A DNA stretch of 64,000 nt from Lachnospiraceae bacterium (lineage in GTDB: Bacteria > Bacillota > Clostridia > Lachnospirales > Lachnospiraceae), in the NCBI GenBank assembly GCA_024698145.1, contig JAILRO010000039.1:22781-86780 (forward strand), in the 5' to 3' direction. The notes under the pieces are model-generated. The model saw only the letters and a program-made list of their open reading frames with translations, did not search any database and had not been told where the DNA came from. Positions 9,317 through 19,485 of the stretch are shown here, in pieces (position 1 is the stretch's first letter; every line of letters starts with the position of its first letter). Made by a program: the position numbers and the translations under genes.

Positions 9317-12028
9317 ATGAGAAAAGGCATGATGAAAGAACGTTGGTTAAAAACAGTTACTTCGGTGACAATGTCCTTAGCAATGGTTGCTTCGCTTACA
9401 GCAATCAAAATTGATACTAAGGCTGCAGTAATAACAGAGAAGGAAATCGTTAGAAGTGAAAGATTGACACAGCCAACCAGCTCACACACATTTGCAGTTG
9501 ATGAGCTTGGCGTTGTAAACTTTCATCCTACGTGGGGAAATAAAGAAGAAAATGTTGAAGACATGTTGGAGTATATTGAAGAAGCACATCAGAAGGGAGT
9601 TAAGATTTTGCTTTTCCCTGAAATGTGTGTAACCGGATATGTATCTTCAAGCAACCCGGAAGCAGAAGATTATAAATGGGCTGTAGAAAGTGCGGAGGAA
9701 CTTGACGGACCTACAGCACAGACATTTGCAAAGGTATCTGATGAATATGACATGTGGATCATTTATGGAGCAACACAGAAGATAGACGGCGATGATAAAC
9801 ATGCGTACAACTCAGCGTTTGCATGTTCACCTGAAGGAGATATAACAGCATATCAGAAGATGCATCCTGTTGAAGGCGCGTGGTGTACAGCCGGTACAAC
9901 TCCTGTACTTTTAGATGCCGGTGAGTATGGAAAGATTGGCTTGAGTATCTGTTATGATACATACGCAACACCTGAACTTTCACGTTTTTACTCTGCACAG
10001 GGATGTAACTTATTGCTCAATCCGACAGCGACATCAAGAGGATACAAAACTACGGATGATTCGGCTTGGGAATGGTATTACAAGAACAGAATCGAAAGTG
10101 CAGCTTCACGAGAGGGCTTCACTATTCTTAGTGCAGACCTGGTCGGTAAGGACGGTTTGGGTGACAAGTACACCTTCCCCGGTGGTAGTGTTATATTAAA
10201 TGGTAGTGCCGCATATTACGGTGGTACTGTAGGAGCAAACGGAAGAGGTAATGTAAATGCAGATATTATTACAGGTCAGGAAGGCTTGGTAACAAACGTT
10301 GCAAGTTGTAACGCTAGATCAAGCGGTGCATGTAACAACAAAGACTTCAATCCTGAATTATATACCGTTCTATACAAAGAATTAGCTGATAAGTTAGAAA
10401 ACGGTGAAACTCTTAAATATAATACAAATACAGTAAAAGATCAGCCGAGAGCAGCAGTTGTCAATATGACCGGTTACTGGGGCAACAAAAAGAAGACACT
10501 TGAAAAAATGATAGAGTATATTGATGAAGCAGCCCAAAACGGCGTTGATATTCTTGTATTCCCTGAAACAGTATTGTCCGGTTATGGATATGTAACACCT
10601 GATAAGGATCCTTTTTATCATAAGTATGGTGTATCAATGCAGGTGGCAACGGCAGAAACTATCCCGGGTGAAAGCACCTACAAGCTTTCTGAGTATGCTA
10701 AGAAGTACGGAATGTACATCATTTTCGGTATGACTCAAAAAGAAAAGAAATACAAGATGATTGAAGGTGGTGTTGAAAAAGTATATAACGCTGCGGCAAT
10801 TCTTTATCCGGATGGTAAGATAGATTCGTACCAGAAGATTCAGAGAGCAGGACAGGAAGATCAGTGGTCAGTATGCGGAACAACACCAAAGATTATCGAA
10901 ACTAAGTGGGGTAAGGCAGGTATTGATATTTGTCGAGATGGACACTTCTACCCTGAAATCGGTAGATATTATGCAGCAATGGGTTGTACATTATTCATTC
11001 ATCCAACTGCTACAACAGGAAATGCATGGTATCGTGAAAGCAGAATAGGTTCATATACAGACAGAGATGGTATGGCAGCAATAACGTGTAATCTGTTAGG
11101 TGGTGACGGTATATATAATCCAAGTGGATTATTTGATCCAACAAATGATGAAGCTAACTTTGATGATGAAGGAAACTTTATCGGTGGGGATCCTATACCG
11201 GAGGATTTTGATAATTACGATCCACAGGAAACATACTGGAAGTCAACAAGCTGGATTGGAACAGGCCAAATCTTTAACAGTACAAGTTTGATTATCACAA
11301 AGGCAAGAACAAATGTAAGCTTGAATGGTACAGGTTCTGAATCGGAAGTATATGCGGAAAACGGACTTACAAGTCCTCTTGGTTTAGAGATTGCAGATAT
11401 GGATCTCTCAAGGAGCGGTTTCTCAATTACAGGATTTAATCCTTCGATTTTCTCGAAGATGTATGACAAACTGTCTATCTTATACAGAGGCGGTTATACA
11501 AGTATTTACGGTGGAGACGTAGTTCCGACACCTGTCACAATAAATGTTAACGATATCAAAGAGGCTCCTGGTGAAAAAACAGAGCCCGAAGATCCAAAGC
11601 CGGCCGATGAAAAAGAGCCTGCCGGTACTCCTGCAACTGTACCGGAAGAAAAAACCGTTAAGGAAACTCCAAAGGTTTCAGAGACACCTACTGTAGTTGA
11701 TAGTACCATCACTTCCTCTCCTTCTACCAGTAGTGATGCAACTACAGTAGAGAAGTCGAAAACCGTTGCTGATGTAAAGGGTATAAAGATTAAGTGGAAG
11801 AAAGCAAAATCGATTACTGTTGAGTTTAAGCCGGTTAAAAAGGCTAAGTCTTACAAGGTTCAGTATTCAACAAGCAAGAAGTTTGCGAAAGCAAAAACCA
11901 AGACAATAACTACAAAGAAGACAAAACTTAACATAAACAAGCTCAAAGTAGGCAAGACTTACTACATCAGAGTTAAGGTTGTAAGTGGAAAGTGGTCAAA
12001 GGCTAAAAAGATTGTACTTAAGAAGTAA
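9317..12028 (+). CDS. Secreted protein with two tandem nitrilase (carbon-nitrogen hydrolase) domains and a C-terminal Fn3-like domain
   Basis: The ATG at 9317 has GGAGG at 9305-9309 and opens a signal peptide (MRKGMMKERWLK, hydrophobic core, then TKA); longer upstream starts lack a ribosome site. Two complete nitrilase-fold domains follow. Domain 1 (about residues 55-365) has the catalytic triad E102 (FPEMCVTGY), K181 (AYQKMHP) and C212 (LSICYDTYA). Domain 2 (about 375-750) has E417 (FPETVLSGYG), K507 (SYQKIQRAG) and C539 (IDICRDGHF). Both triads look intact. A Pro/Glu/Thr-rich linker (about 770-840) leads to an Fn3-like domain (AKSYKVQYSTSKKFAKAKT). Nitrilase-family enzymes hydrolyse amides or nitriles, or transfer acyl groups, and are normally cytoplasmic single-domain proteins; a secreted tandem form is unusual. 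The substrate is unknown; an extracellular amide is plausible. Confidence 0.88.
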   Translation: MRKGMMKERWLKTVTSVTMSLAMVASLTAIKIDTKAAVITEKEIVRSERLTQPTSSHTFAVDELGVVNFHPTWGNKEENVEDMLEYIEEAHQKGVKILLFPEMCVTGYVSSSNPEAEDYKWAVESAEELDGPTAQTFAKVSDEYDMWIIYGATQKIDGDDKHAYNSAFACSPEGDITAYQKMHPVEGAWCTAGTTPVLLDAGEYGKIGLSICYDTYATPELSRFYSAQGCNLLLNPTATSRGYKTTDDSAWEWYYKNRIESAASREGFTILSADLVGKDGLGDKYTFPGGSVILNGSAAYYGGTVGANGRGNVNADIITGQEGLVTNVASCNARSSGACNNKDFNPELYTVLYKELADKLENGETLKYNTNTVKDQPRAAVVNMTGYWGNKKKTLEKMIEYIDEAAQNGVDILVFPETVLSGYGYVTPDKDPFYHKYGVSMQVATAETIPGESTYKLSEYAKKYGMYIIFGMTQKEKKYKMIEGGVEKVYNAAAILYPDGKIDSYQKIQRAGQEDQWSVCGTTPKIIETKWGKAGIDICRDGHFYPEIGRYYAAMGCTLFIHPTATTGNAWYRESRIGSYTDRDGMAAITCNLLGGDGIYNPSGLFDPTNDEANFDDEGNFIGGDPIPEDFDNYDPQETYWKSTSWIGTGQIFNSTSLIITKARTNVSLNGTGSESEVYAENGLTSPLGLEIADMDLSRSGFSITGFNPSIFSKMYDKLSILYRGGYTSIYGGDVVPTPVTINVNDIKEAPGEKTEPEDPKPADEKEPAGTPATVPEEKTVKETPKVSETPTVVDSTITSSPSTSSDATTVEKSKTVADVKGIKIKWKKAKSITVEFKPVKKAKSYKVQYSTSKKFAKAKTKTITTKKTKLNINKLKVGKTYYIRVKVVSGKWSKAKKIVLKK

Positions 12029-12090
12029 TAAGCTTCACAGGATAAAAAATATCCGAAAACGCTATATATTGCCAAAACAATAAAAAAAGC

Positions 12091-12127
12091 AACAACCCCT
12101 TGATGATTATACGTCGAGGGGTTGTTT
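12091..12127 (+). terminator. Terminator after the nitrilase gene
   Basis: A perfect or near-perfect stem (AACAACCCCTTGA with TCGAGGGGTTGTT) is followed by a short T tract. Confidence 0.9.
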
Positions 12128-12152
12128 TGTGTCGGCATAAAGTAAAAAAATG

Positions 12153-12181
12153 TTGAAAAACATGGCATTTCCTAATATAAT
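12153..12181 (+). promoter_or_regulatory. Sigma-A-type promoter of the signalling operon
   Basis: TTGAAA (12153-12158) and TATAAT (12176-12181) are 17 bases apart. The first gene starts about 21 bases after the predicted transcription start. Confidence 0.75.
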
Positions 12182-12208
12182 ATTAATATATGTGTAGGGG
12201 GATACGAT

Positions 12209-13219
12209 ATGGCAGATTGGGTTATTGTAGTCGATGATGATACTGCTAATCTCAAGATGGCAGGGCACATACTCAGTAAGGCGGGGATGCGTGTTACGGC
12301 ACTTAAGTCGGGACAGGCTTTGCTTAGGTATGTCGCAGAGCATGGCTCACCTGACTTGATCTTGTTGGATATACTTATGCCTGATATGGATGGGTTCGAA
12401 ACTTTGTTAAAACTTCGGGAACAGGAGGAGTCTGTCAAAGAGGTTCCTGTTATTTTCCTAACCGCTAACGAAGATGAAGAATCCGAGACAAAGGGGCTTT
12501 CTTTGGGCGCTATGGATTTTATCAAAAAGCCATTTGTGTCAGATGTTTTGACCTTAAGGGTTAGACATATAATTGATCTTGTTCATCTTCAAAGGAATCT
12601 TGAAGCTGAAGTCGAAAAGAAAACAGCTGAGAATCAGAAGCTGTTTCTTCATGTCGTTTCCACACTTACAACTGCAATAGATGCAAAGGATACATATACT
12701 AACGGTCATTCTAATCGTGTGGCTTTTTATGCAAGTGAGATTGCAAAGCGATTAGGTTATTCCGAGAAGGAGCAGAGCGACATTTACATGATGGGTCTTT
12801 TGCATGACGTAGGTAAGATTGGTGTGCCAGATACAGTTATCAACAAGCCGGCCAAGCTTACTGAAGATGAGTTTGATAAGATTAAGAATCATCCGGTTAT
12901 GGGTGCGAGAATCCTCAAGAATATCAGAGAGATGCCTAAACTTGCTACAGGTGCGAGATGGCATCATGAAAGATACAGTGGCGGCGGATATCCGGATGGA
13001 CTTATCGGCGAGGATATTCCGAAGGAAGCTAGAATTATTGCTGTTGCCGATGCGTATGACGCTATGACAAGCAGAAGAAGTTATCGCGATATTTTGCCAC
13101 AGGGCATAGTTCGCGAGGAGATAGAGAATGGAAAAGGTACGCAGTTTGATCCCGATTTTGCGGATGTAATGCTTGCAATGATTGATGAGGACATAGATTA
13201 CAAACTGCGGGAGGAGTAG
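12209..13219 (+). CDS. Response regulator with HD-GYP domain (c-di-GMP phosphodiesterase, RpfG-like)
   Basis: Residues 1-120 are a receiver with the acidic pocket VVDDD, the phospho-acceptor D54 in LLDILMP, and KKPF. A short coiled linker (LEAEVEKKTAENQKL) leads to an HD-GYP domain with H199-D200 in LLHDVGKIGVPD, KNHP, HHERYSGGGYPDG and the tail motif GKGTQFDP. The domain hydrolyses cyclic di-GMP when the metal residues are intact, as they appear here. It is the first gene of a dense operon; its stop is two bases before the next start. The four hybrid kinases downstream are the natural candidates to phosphorylate D54. The ribosome site is AGGGGG before ATG 12209. Confidence 0.95.
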   Translation: MADWVIVVDDDTANLKMAGHILSKAGMRVTALKSGQALLRYVAEHGSPDLILLDILMPDMDGFETLLKLREQEESVKEVPVIFLTANEDEESETKGLSLGAMDFIKKPFVSDVLTLRVRHIIDLVHLQRNLEAEVEKKTAENQKLFLHVVSTLTTAIDAKDTYTNGHSNRVAFYASEIAKRLGYSEKEQSDIYMMGLLHDVGKIGVPDTVINKPAKLTEDEFDKIKNHPVMGARILKNIREMPKLATGARWHHERYSGGGYPDGLIGEDIPKEARIIAVADAYDAMTSRRSYRDILPQGIVREEIENGKGTQFDPDFADVMLAMIDEDIDYKLREE

Positions 13220-13220
13220 T

Positions 13221-15830
13221 ATGGGGGACAAGTTCAGAGATAACGAACTTTTTAATACCGCGCATGTAATGATTCTTATTAGTTACACCATTTTTTCGAC
13301 GGTGCTGATTTTGGAATCGTTGCTTTTGTCATGGGAAAAATGGGCTTTGGTAATTGTTATTGCGGGTCTTTCGATAAGCTGGGTTATTCACATAAGACAG
13401 AGAATTTCCGGATACATCCGATTATGGGTTTATTCTGTTCTTATGATGGGTACTTTTTTCTTTTATGGGGTTCATACAACAAGTACGTTTGATCTTGCAG
13501 TTGTAATGGGTGCGGTTATTATCATTTACACAATGACAGGAGTTAAAGCACTGATTAAGTTGTGTGTTGTTACATATTGCGTGACTATGGCGTATGAAGT
13601 GTGGACGCTGGTTATGGATGGGAATGCTTTTACACCGCTTGATGTGAGTCGTATAATGCTTCACTATGCCATTATTTTTATGATTGGCTGGGTAAGTACC
13701 GTAATAATTGATAAGTGGCATGCGGTGCTCGGAAGTGCTGATAATCAGATATCGGAACTTGGAGATGCAACAACAAGATTAAGTGATTTCTTGGCGAATG
13801 TATCACATGAGATTCGCACACCAATTAATGCGGTTATCGGTCTTTCAAAAGTATGTATTAAACGTGAGAAGGACGAAGCGATTAAGCGAGATTTAGACGC
13901 AATCAGTGCCGGTGGTAAGAGAGTATATGAACAGATAAGTGATATCCTTGATTATTCGGAAATAGACAGAGGTAATCTTGCAGTTAACTATGAGGACTAT
14001 ATGATTTCCTCGATATTAAATGATATCGTAACAGAGATTCGCCCATATAAGAATCCACGATTGGAACTTGTAATTGATGTAGATCCGAGTGTTCCTTCGA
14101 TTATGAATGCGGACGTTTATAAACTTAAGAAGATTTTGTGGCATCTTATTATGAATGGCTTGAAATACACCAGAGAAGGTGGAGTGTATGTACGTATTTC
14201 TACTAAACCACATGAGTATGGCGTCAATTTATATATCGAAGTAACGGATACCGGTATCGGTATGAACGGTGAAGAACTTGATAAGATATTTGACAGATTC
14301 TATCAGGGTGATTCCGGAAGAACAAGAACCACAAGCGGTCTTGGCCTTGGTATGTCAATTGTGTATGGTTTTGTTTATTCTATGGGTGGCTTTATAACGG
14401 TTGAGAGTGAACCTGATGAGGGTACTTCTGTAAGAGTAAGTATCCCACAAACAGTTGTAGATACTTCAGAATGTATGTCAGTTAATAATCCGGAGGATTT
14501 ATGTATCGGTGCATTCTTGAATTTTGACAAATATATCAACCCTCAAGTAAGAGAGTACTACAATTCTGTTGTTCTTAACATTACGCGTGGATTGAAGGTT
14601 TCTCTCCATCGAGTTGACAATATAGACAGTCTTAAGAAATTGACTAAAAAGATTCAGCTTACTCATCTTTTTGTAGGTGAAGAGGAGTACGAGACGGACG
14701 TTGATTTCATGGAAGAACTTTCGAAGGATGTAAGAATAGAAGTAGTTGCTAATGAAAGCTTCAAGCTTCCTCTTGGTTCGAGAATTAAGATACTTAAGAA
14801 GCCTTTCTATTGTTTCCCGGTTGCAAGTGTTCTTAATTACCAGAGTGAAGATCTAGAGGATGAGGGTAAGATGGTTTGCCGTAATGTTCGTGTGCTCGTG
14901 GTTGATGATGAGCCGATGAACCTTACTGTTGCAATGGGAATATTTAACAGTTACGGAATGATAGTTGCTACTGCTGATTCCGGAATCGAAGCGATAAGCA
15001 GATGCAAGCGAAACAGCTATGATATTGTATTTATGGATCACATGATGCCGGGTATGGATGGTGTCGAGGCCATGAAGAGAATACGTGCAGAAGCTTCAAA
15101 AGAACATGATGACTTCCCGATAGTTGCACTTACAGCGAATGCGGTAAGTTCTGCAAAAGAAATGTTTATCAAGGAAGGTTTCGATGGATTTGTAAGTAAG
15201 CCGATTGAAACAGAAGAACTTGAACGTGTACTGAAACGTGTTCTTCCTGTGTCTGTAATTACATATGAGAAGAGAGTTTCGGAGGAGAATACCGGAGAGG
15301 AAGTCAGCAAGAAGGCGTTCGAACGTCTCAAAGAAGTAGGAATAGATACAGAAAAAGGTATGCACTATTGCCAGAATGACAGAGGATTTTATAAGTCACT
15401 CATGCTTCAATTTGCTACAGAGGCTCTAACCAAAAAGGTTAACATGGAAAGATATTTTGAGAGTGGAGACCTTACCAATTATGCAATACTCGTTCATGCA
15501 CTTAAGAGTACCGCTAAAATGATAGGTGCAACGGAACTTTCAGAGAAAGCAAGATTGTTAGAGGAAGCGGCCAAATCATCTGACAGAACTTATATTGACA
15601 ATCATCATGAGGATATGAATATCCAATATGAGAATATAACCAATGGAATTAAGACCGCATATGGAGTAGACGAAGATATAGCAAGTCGTGATTCTCATGA
15701 TTATACGACTGAAGATGGCGAAGATGTTATGGAGTTTTCGCCTGATGAAGAGGATGTCAAAGAATCTTACAAACAGGAAGTTAATAGTTTTGATGATGAT
15801 GAAATTATGGAGTTTTTACCGGAAGAATAG
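13221..15830 (+). CDS. Hybrid histidine kinase with pseudo-receiver, receiver and Hpt domain (module 1)
   Basis: The order is: six membrane segments (residues ~10-170); HisKA with H196 in ANVSHEIRTPINAVIG; HATPase_c with MNGLKYT, DTGIGM and GLGLGMSIV; a receiver-like domain without an acceptor Asp (about 430-540, keeping LKKPF); a true receiver with D606 in FMDHMMPGMDG; and an Hpt domain with H759 in VHALKSTAKMIG. This gives a full His-Asp-His relay in one protein. The membrane part is short-looped, with no periplasmic sensor domain, so it may sense the membrane itself. An acidic tail ends in EIMEFLPEE. The ATG at 13221 has GGGAGGAG within the end of the previous gene. Its closest relative in the window is the kinase at 19482. 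Confidence 0.93.
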   Translation: MGDKFRDNELFNTAHVMILISYTIFSTVLILESLLLSWEKWALVIVIAGLSISWVIHIRQRISGYIRLWVYSVLMMGTFFFYGVHTTSTFDLAVVMGAVIIIYTMTGVKALIKLCVVTYCVTMAYEVWTLVMDGNAFTPLDVSRIMLHYAIIFMIGWVSTVIIDKWHAVLGSADNQISELGDATTRLSDFLANVSHEIRTPINAVIGLSKVCIKREKDEAIKRDLDAISAGGKRVYEQISDILDYSEIDRGNLAVNYEDYMISSILNDIVTEIRPYKNPRLELVIDVDPSVPSIMNADVYKLKKILWHLIMNGLKYTREGGVYVRISTKPHEYGVNLYIEVTDTGIGMNGEELDKIFDRFYQGDSGRTRTTSGLGLGMSIVYGFVYSMGGFITVESEPDEGTSVRVSIPQTVVDTSECMSVNNPEDLCIGAFLNFDKYINPQVREYYNSVVLNITRGLKVSLHRVDNIDSLKKLTKKIQLTHLFVGEEEYETDVDFMEELSKDVRIEVVANESFKLPLGSRIKILKKPFYCFPVASVLNYQSEDLEDEGKMVCRNVRVLVVDDEPMNLTVAMGIFNSYGMIVATADSGIEAISRCKRNSYDIVFMDHMMPGMDGVEAMKRIRAEASKEHDDFPIVALTANAVSSAKEMFIKEGFDGFVSKPIETEELERVLKRVLPVSVITYEKRVSEENTGEEVSKKAFERLKEVGIDTEKGMHYCQNDRGFYKSLMLQFATEALTKKVNMERYFESGDLTNYAILVHALKSTAKMIGATELSEKARLLEEAAKSSDRTYIDNHHEDMNIQYENITNGIKTAYGVDEDIASRDSHDYTTEDGEDVMEFSPDEEDVKESYKQEVNSFDDDEIMEFLPEE

Positions 15831-15845
15831 AAAGGAAGTGCCGGG

Positions 15846-18518
15846 ATGCTTTTGAGACGACTTAAGAATAGAATAATTGAATCGGATCTTGAATTGCATG
15901 ACAAGCTGTTCGTTCTTCTTTCGGGCGTTGCTTTGCTTGCTCTGATAATTATATTTTTTGTAGGAATTATCATAGGTGAAACAGGCACGGATCTTTTGAT
16001 GCTCGGCGGTGCGATATTGATTGCTGGATTGCTGAGTATGTTTGCAATTGTCAAAAGAAAAATCGGAATTATGGCGGGTCTTTTTTCATTCATCATAGTG
16101 TTTTTCCTGCTACCGGTTACATTCTTTACCGGTGGTGCAATATTTGGTGGAGGACCACTTTGGTTTGTATTTGCAATTTTGTTTATCAGTTTAACTCTTA
16201 GAAGAAAAGTCAAATTGATATTTTTGCATGCGTTAATTTTTGTTTCTGCAGCATGCTATGCTTTTGCGTACAAATATCCTTCATACGTTACGTCGCATGA
16301 CTATACCATGGCATACCTGGATTCATTTATATCGTTGTTGCTCATAATGTCTTCAATAAGCATAATGATTACATTTGTAACCAAGTTGTACACCCTAGAG
16401 AATGAGAAGGCCGAGGCAAGAAAGAAAGAGATTGAGGAGCTTAATGCTTCGCAGAATCATTTCTTCTCAAGTATGAGCCATGAGATAAGAACACCGATTA
16501 ATACAATTATTGGATTGAACGAAATGATACTTCGTGAGGATGTATCTGCCGAGGTTGCGGAAGATGCTGCCAATATTCAGTCCGCTAGTAAGATGTTATT
16601 GCATCTTATCAATGATATTCTTGATATGTCCAAGCTTGAATCAGGAAAGATGCAGCTTAATATGGATTCTTACAATATCGGAGATATGCTTTCCGATGTA
16701 GTTGGAATGCTCTGGATTAGAGCGAAGGATAAAGGTCTTGAGTTTCATGTTGATCTTGAACCGGACATGCCTTCTGGATATTTGGGTGATGAGGTTCGAA
16801 TCAAACAAATACTTATTAATGTAATCAATAACTCGATTAAGTACACAAAGACCGGTTCGGTAACACTTTCCATTCAATGTGCCAAACAGGATAACGGTAT
16901 GGCTAATGTTATATTTACTGTAACTGATACCGGTATCGGAATTAAGAAGGAGAATATTCCGTATCTGTTCACAGCGTTTAAGCGTGTGGAAGAAGATCGT
17001 AATAAGTATATAGAGGGAACCGGTTTGGGACTTTCCATTGTTAAGCAGTTTGTTGATATGATGGGTGGAAAGATTACGGTTAACAGTGTTTATACGAAAG
17101 GCTCAACATTTATTATTGAGATACCTCAAAAGATTGTGGACGAGGAATCAGTTGGCGAGTTCGGTCTTGAGAATAGGGCTGCTATGCAGATGAGAGAGAC
17201 TTATCACAGAAGTTTTGAGGCGCCGAGTGCAAGAGTGTTGGTTGTCGATGATAATGCATCCAACCTTATGGTTGTTAAGAAACTTTTGAGAGATACACTT
17301 GTTAAGATTGATACTGTTGAAAGTGGTAAAGAGGCACTTGAGAAGACGTTAGAGATTGAGTACAACGTAATCTTCATGGATCATATGATGCCGGAGATGG
17401 ACGGAATAGAGTGCTTGAAAAAGATTCGTGCACAAGCCGGTGGACGATGTAAACAATCAAAGATTGTTGCACTTACGGCCAATTCCGGTGCGGATAATCA
17501 GCAGTTATATGTACGAGAAGGTTTTGATGGTTATTTGTTAAAGCCCATAAGTGGTGAGGCTATAGAACAGGAGTTATACAGACAACTTCCAAGAGAGATG
17601 GTTGTGGTTTCCGATGATGATGCTGCTATTCTGGAGGAGAGTACAGCGTGGATGCAGAAGCACAACAAGAAAACAGATGTTGTTATTACGACTGAAAGTG
17701 TTGCGGACATACCAAAGTCACTGCTTAAGAAGCATAACATTGCTGTGATTCCTTATTTGGTTGAGACAGAAGCCGGTTTGTTTGAGGATGGCTTTGAGAT
17801 AGAGTCGCATGGGCTCATTTCTTATATGAACAGGGACAACAATCTGGCGTGGACAAAGGCACCGAGCGTTGATGAGCATGAAGCATTCTTTGCGGAGCAA
17901 CTTGCCAAAGCCAATAATGTCATACACATGTCAATATCAAAAAAAGTTAATAACAGCGGTTGCGAGATTGCTATGGAAGCAGCGGGAATATTTGAAAATG
18001 TAACGGTTTTTGATACGGGTAATTTATCAAGTGGTCAAGGAATAATGGTGCTTGAAGCGTGCCGTATGGCAGAGGAAGGAATGCCGGTAGATAAGATTCT
18101 CGCAAACCTTGAGAGAATGAAGAGCAAGATACATTCCAATTTCATTGTTGATAATATGGATTATCTGGCAAAATCAGGACAGGTAGGTGAGTATTTATCA
18201 AGTATTGCAAAAGCATTTAATGTGCACCCGGTAATGCTTCTTCATAATGGAAAGATGTCGGTAGGTGGATTCTATTTCGGTTCAAGAGAACGTGCTTGGA
18301 GAAAGTATATTAACAGAATGGTTAACAAAATGAGCACGGCAGATAAAAAGTATTTGTTTGTGACATATGTAGGACTTTCTCAAAAGGACATTGAGGAGAT
18401 AAGAAGTATTATTGCAAACAGATTAAATTTTGAAAATGTGTATTTCCAGAAAGCTTCACCGGCAATTGCGGTTAACTGTGGTCCGGAAACATTTGGATTG
18501 TTATACATGGATGAATAA
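15846..18518 (+). CDS. Hybrid histidine kinase-receiver with a C-terminal DegV (fatty-acid-binding) domain (module 1)
   Basis: Six membrane segments (about 20-190) are followed by HisKA with H212 (SSMSHEIRTPINTIIG), HATPase_c (NNSIKYT, DTGIGIKKENI, GTGLGLSIV), a receiver with D512 (FMDHMMPEMDG) and, from about residue 610 to the end, a complete DegV-family domain. DegV marks are TTESVADIPKSLLKKHNI, a TKAPSVDEHEAFF motif, FDTGNLSSGQG, the NMDYLAKSGQVG segment and a C-terminal NCGPETFG block. DegV/FakB proteins bind a fatty acid in a tunnel. Here the usual His of the HxGPG block is Asn, so the ligand contacts differ. No fatty-acid kinase (FakA) is nearby. The domain could be the sensory input or an output that responds to phosphorylation. 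AAAGGAAG precedes the ATG. I know of no characterised kinase with this fusion. Confidence 0.9.
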   Translation: MLLRRLKNRIIESDLELHDKLFVLLSGVALLALIIIFFVGIIIGETGTDLLMLGGAILIAGLLSMFAIVKRKIGIMAGLFSFIIVFFLLPVTFFTGGAIFGGGPLWFVFAILFISLTLRRKVKLIFLHALIFVSAACYAFAYKYPSYVTSHDYTMAYLDSFISLLLIMSSISIMITFVTKLYTLENEKAEARKKEIEELNASQNHFFSSMSHEIRTPINTIIGLNEMILREDVSAEVAEDAANIQSASKMLLHLINDILDMSKLESGKMQLNMDSYNIGDMLSDVVGMLWIRAKDKGLEFHVDLEPDMPSGYLGDEVRIKQILINVINNSIKYTKTGSVTLSIQCAKQDNGMANVIFTVTDTGIGIKKENIPYLFTAFKRVEEDRNKYIEGTGLGLSIVKQFVDMMGGKITVNSVYTKGSTFIIEIPQKIVDEESVGEFGLENRAAMQMRETYHRSFEAPSARVLVVDDNASNLMVVKKLLRDTLVKIDTVESGKEALEKTLEIEYNVIFMDHMMPEMDGIECLKKIRAQAGGRCKQSKIVALTANSGADNQQLYVREGFDGYLLKPISGEAIEQELYRQLPREMVVVSDDDAAILEESTAWMQKHNKKTDVVITTESVADIPKSLLKKHNIAVIPYLVETEAGLFEDGFEIESHGLISYMNRDNNLAWTKAPSVDEHEAFFAEQLAKANNVIHMSISKKVNNSGCEIAMEAAGIFENVTVFDTGNLSSGQGIMVLEACRMAEEGMPVDKILANLERMKSKIHSNFIVDNMDYLAKSGQVGEYLSSIAKAFNVHPVMLLHNGKMSVGGFYFGSRERAWRKYINRMVNKMSTADKKYLFVTYVGLSQKDIEEIRSIIANRLNFENVYFQKASPAIAVNCGPETFGLLYMDE

Positions 18519-18546
18519 TTTTTAGGAATGGAGGTTGAGGTATTAG

Positions 18547-19485
18547 ATGGTTCATAAGCTTATGATAATAGATGACAATAATATACAGAAAGTACTTTTG
18601 GAACAATTGCTCATCAAGGCATTGGGCAAGACTGTTGATGTTCATTGCTTCAACTCTATTTCCGAGAGTGATTTTGATGATGATTGGGAGGCTATGTTTG
18701 TTGACTTATATATCCCGGGCACAACCGGACAGGAAGCGATAGATGGAGTTAACGACGAACTTAGACGTATGGGTCGCAAGGTTCCTGTGGTGTGGCTTGG
18801 TGATGACAGTGAAGTTGAGAAGCTTTCCTATGCCGACCATGAGGAATTGTACAATCTTGAAAAACCTATCCAATACAAGGTTCTTTGTAATATTTTGGAG
18901 GACATACTTGAGCTTTCTTATGATCCTGAAGCTCTTGGTTGGGTTGAGAAAGAGATCGGAATTGCCAACTGCGGTTCGGAAGAAAGTTATGAGGCGGCAG
19001 CACAGATATATGCGTCTACAGGTCGTACCAAGGTTGAGGAGATACGACAGTTTTATATGGACGAAGACTGGGAGAATTACACCATCAAGGTTCATGCGCT
19101 TAAGAGTTCTTCAAGAATCATAGGTGCTATGGAGCTGGGAGATTTGGCCGAGGAGCTTGAACATGCCGGTGATGACAGAGATATCGATACAATTAAGGAG
19201 AAAACGGAAGATCTGTTAAAAGGTTACGAATTGTGTATTAAGACCATAGAGAGTTCTTTGAATAAAAGAGACACTGATCAGCCAATGGTTGATGCTGTGT
19301 ATCTTGCGGATGCATACTCTTCTATGTATGACTTTGCCTGCCAGGAGGATTATGACCTTATGGAAATGGTACTCGACGAACTTAAGAACTATGTACTTCC
19401 TGAGGAGGATGACGCTAAAGTAAAGGAAATTAGCGAGATGTTCCTTCGTTGGGACTTTGAAGGGATAAAGGAGGTGTTGTCGTGA
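18547..19485 (+). CDS. Receiver-Hpt phosphotransfer protein (module 1)
   Basis: Residues 1-125 are a receiver with IIDDN, acceptor D53 in FVDLYIPG and the Lys of LEKPI; the usual Thr/Ser at the end of strand 4 is missing (VVWLGDD). Residues about 160-235 are an Hpt domain with H183 in VHALKSSSRIIG. The last 75 residues are acidic and helical, with no family I recognise. No DNA-binding or enzymatic output is present, so it is best read as a shuttle between the hybrid kinases and the HD-GYP receiver. GGAGG lies upstream of the ATG. Its stop overlaps the next gene's GTG start. Confidence 0.88.
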   Translation: MVHKLMIIDDNNIQKVLLEQLLIKALGKTVDVHCFNSISESDFDDDWEAMFVDLYIPGTTGQEAIDGVNDELRRMGRKVPVVWLGDDSEVEKLSYADHEELYNLEKPIQYKVLCNILEDILELSYDPEALGWVEKEIGIANCGSEESYEAAAQIYASTGRTKVEEIRQFYMDEDWENYTIKVHALKSSSRIIGAMELGDLAEELEHAGDDRDIDTIKEKTEDLLKGYELCIKTIESSLNKRDTDQPMVDAVYLADAYSSMYDFACQEDYDLMEMVLDELKNYVLPEEDDAKVKEISEMFLRWDFEGIKEVLS

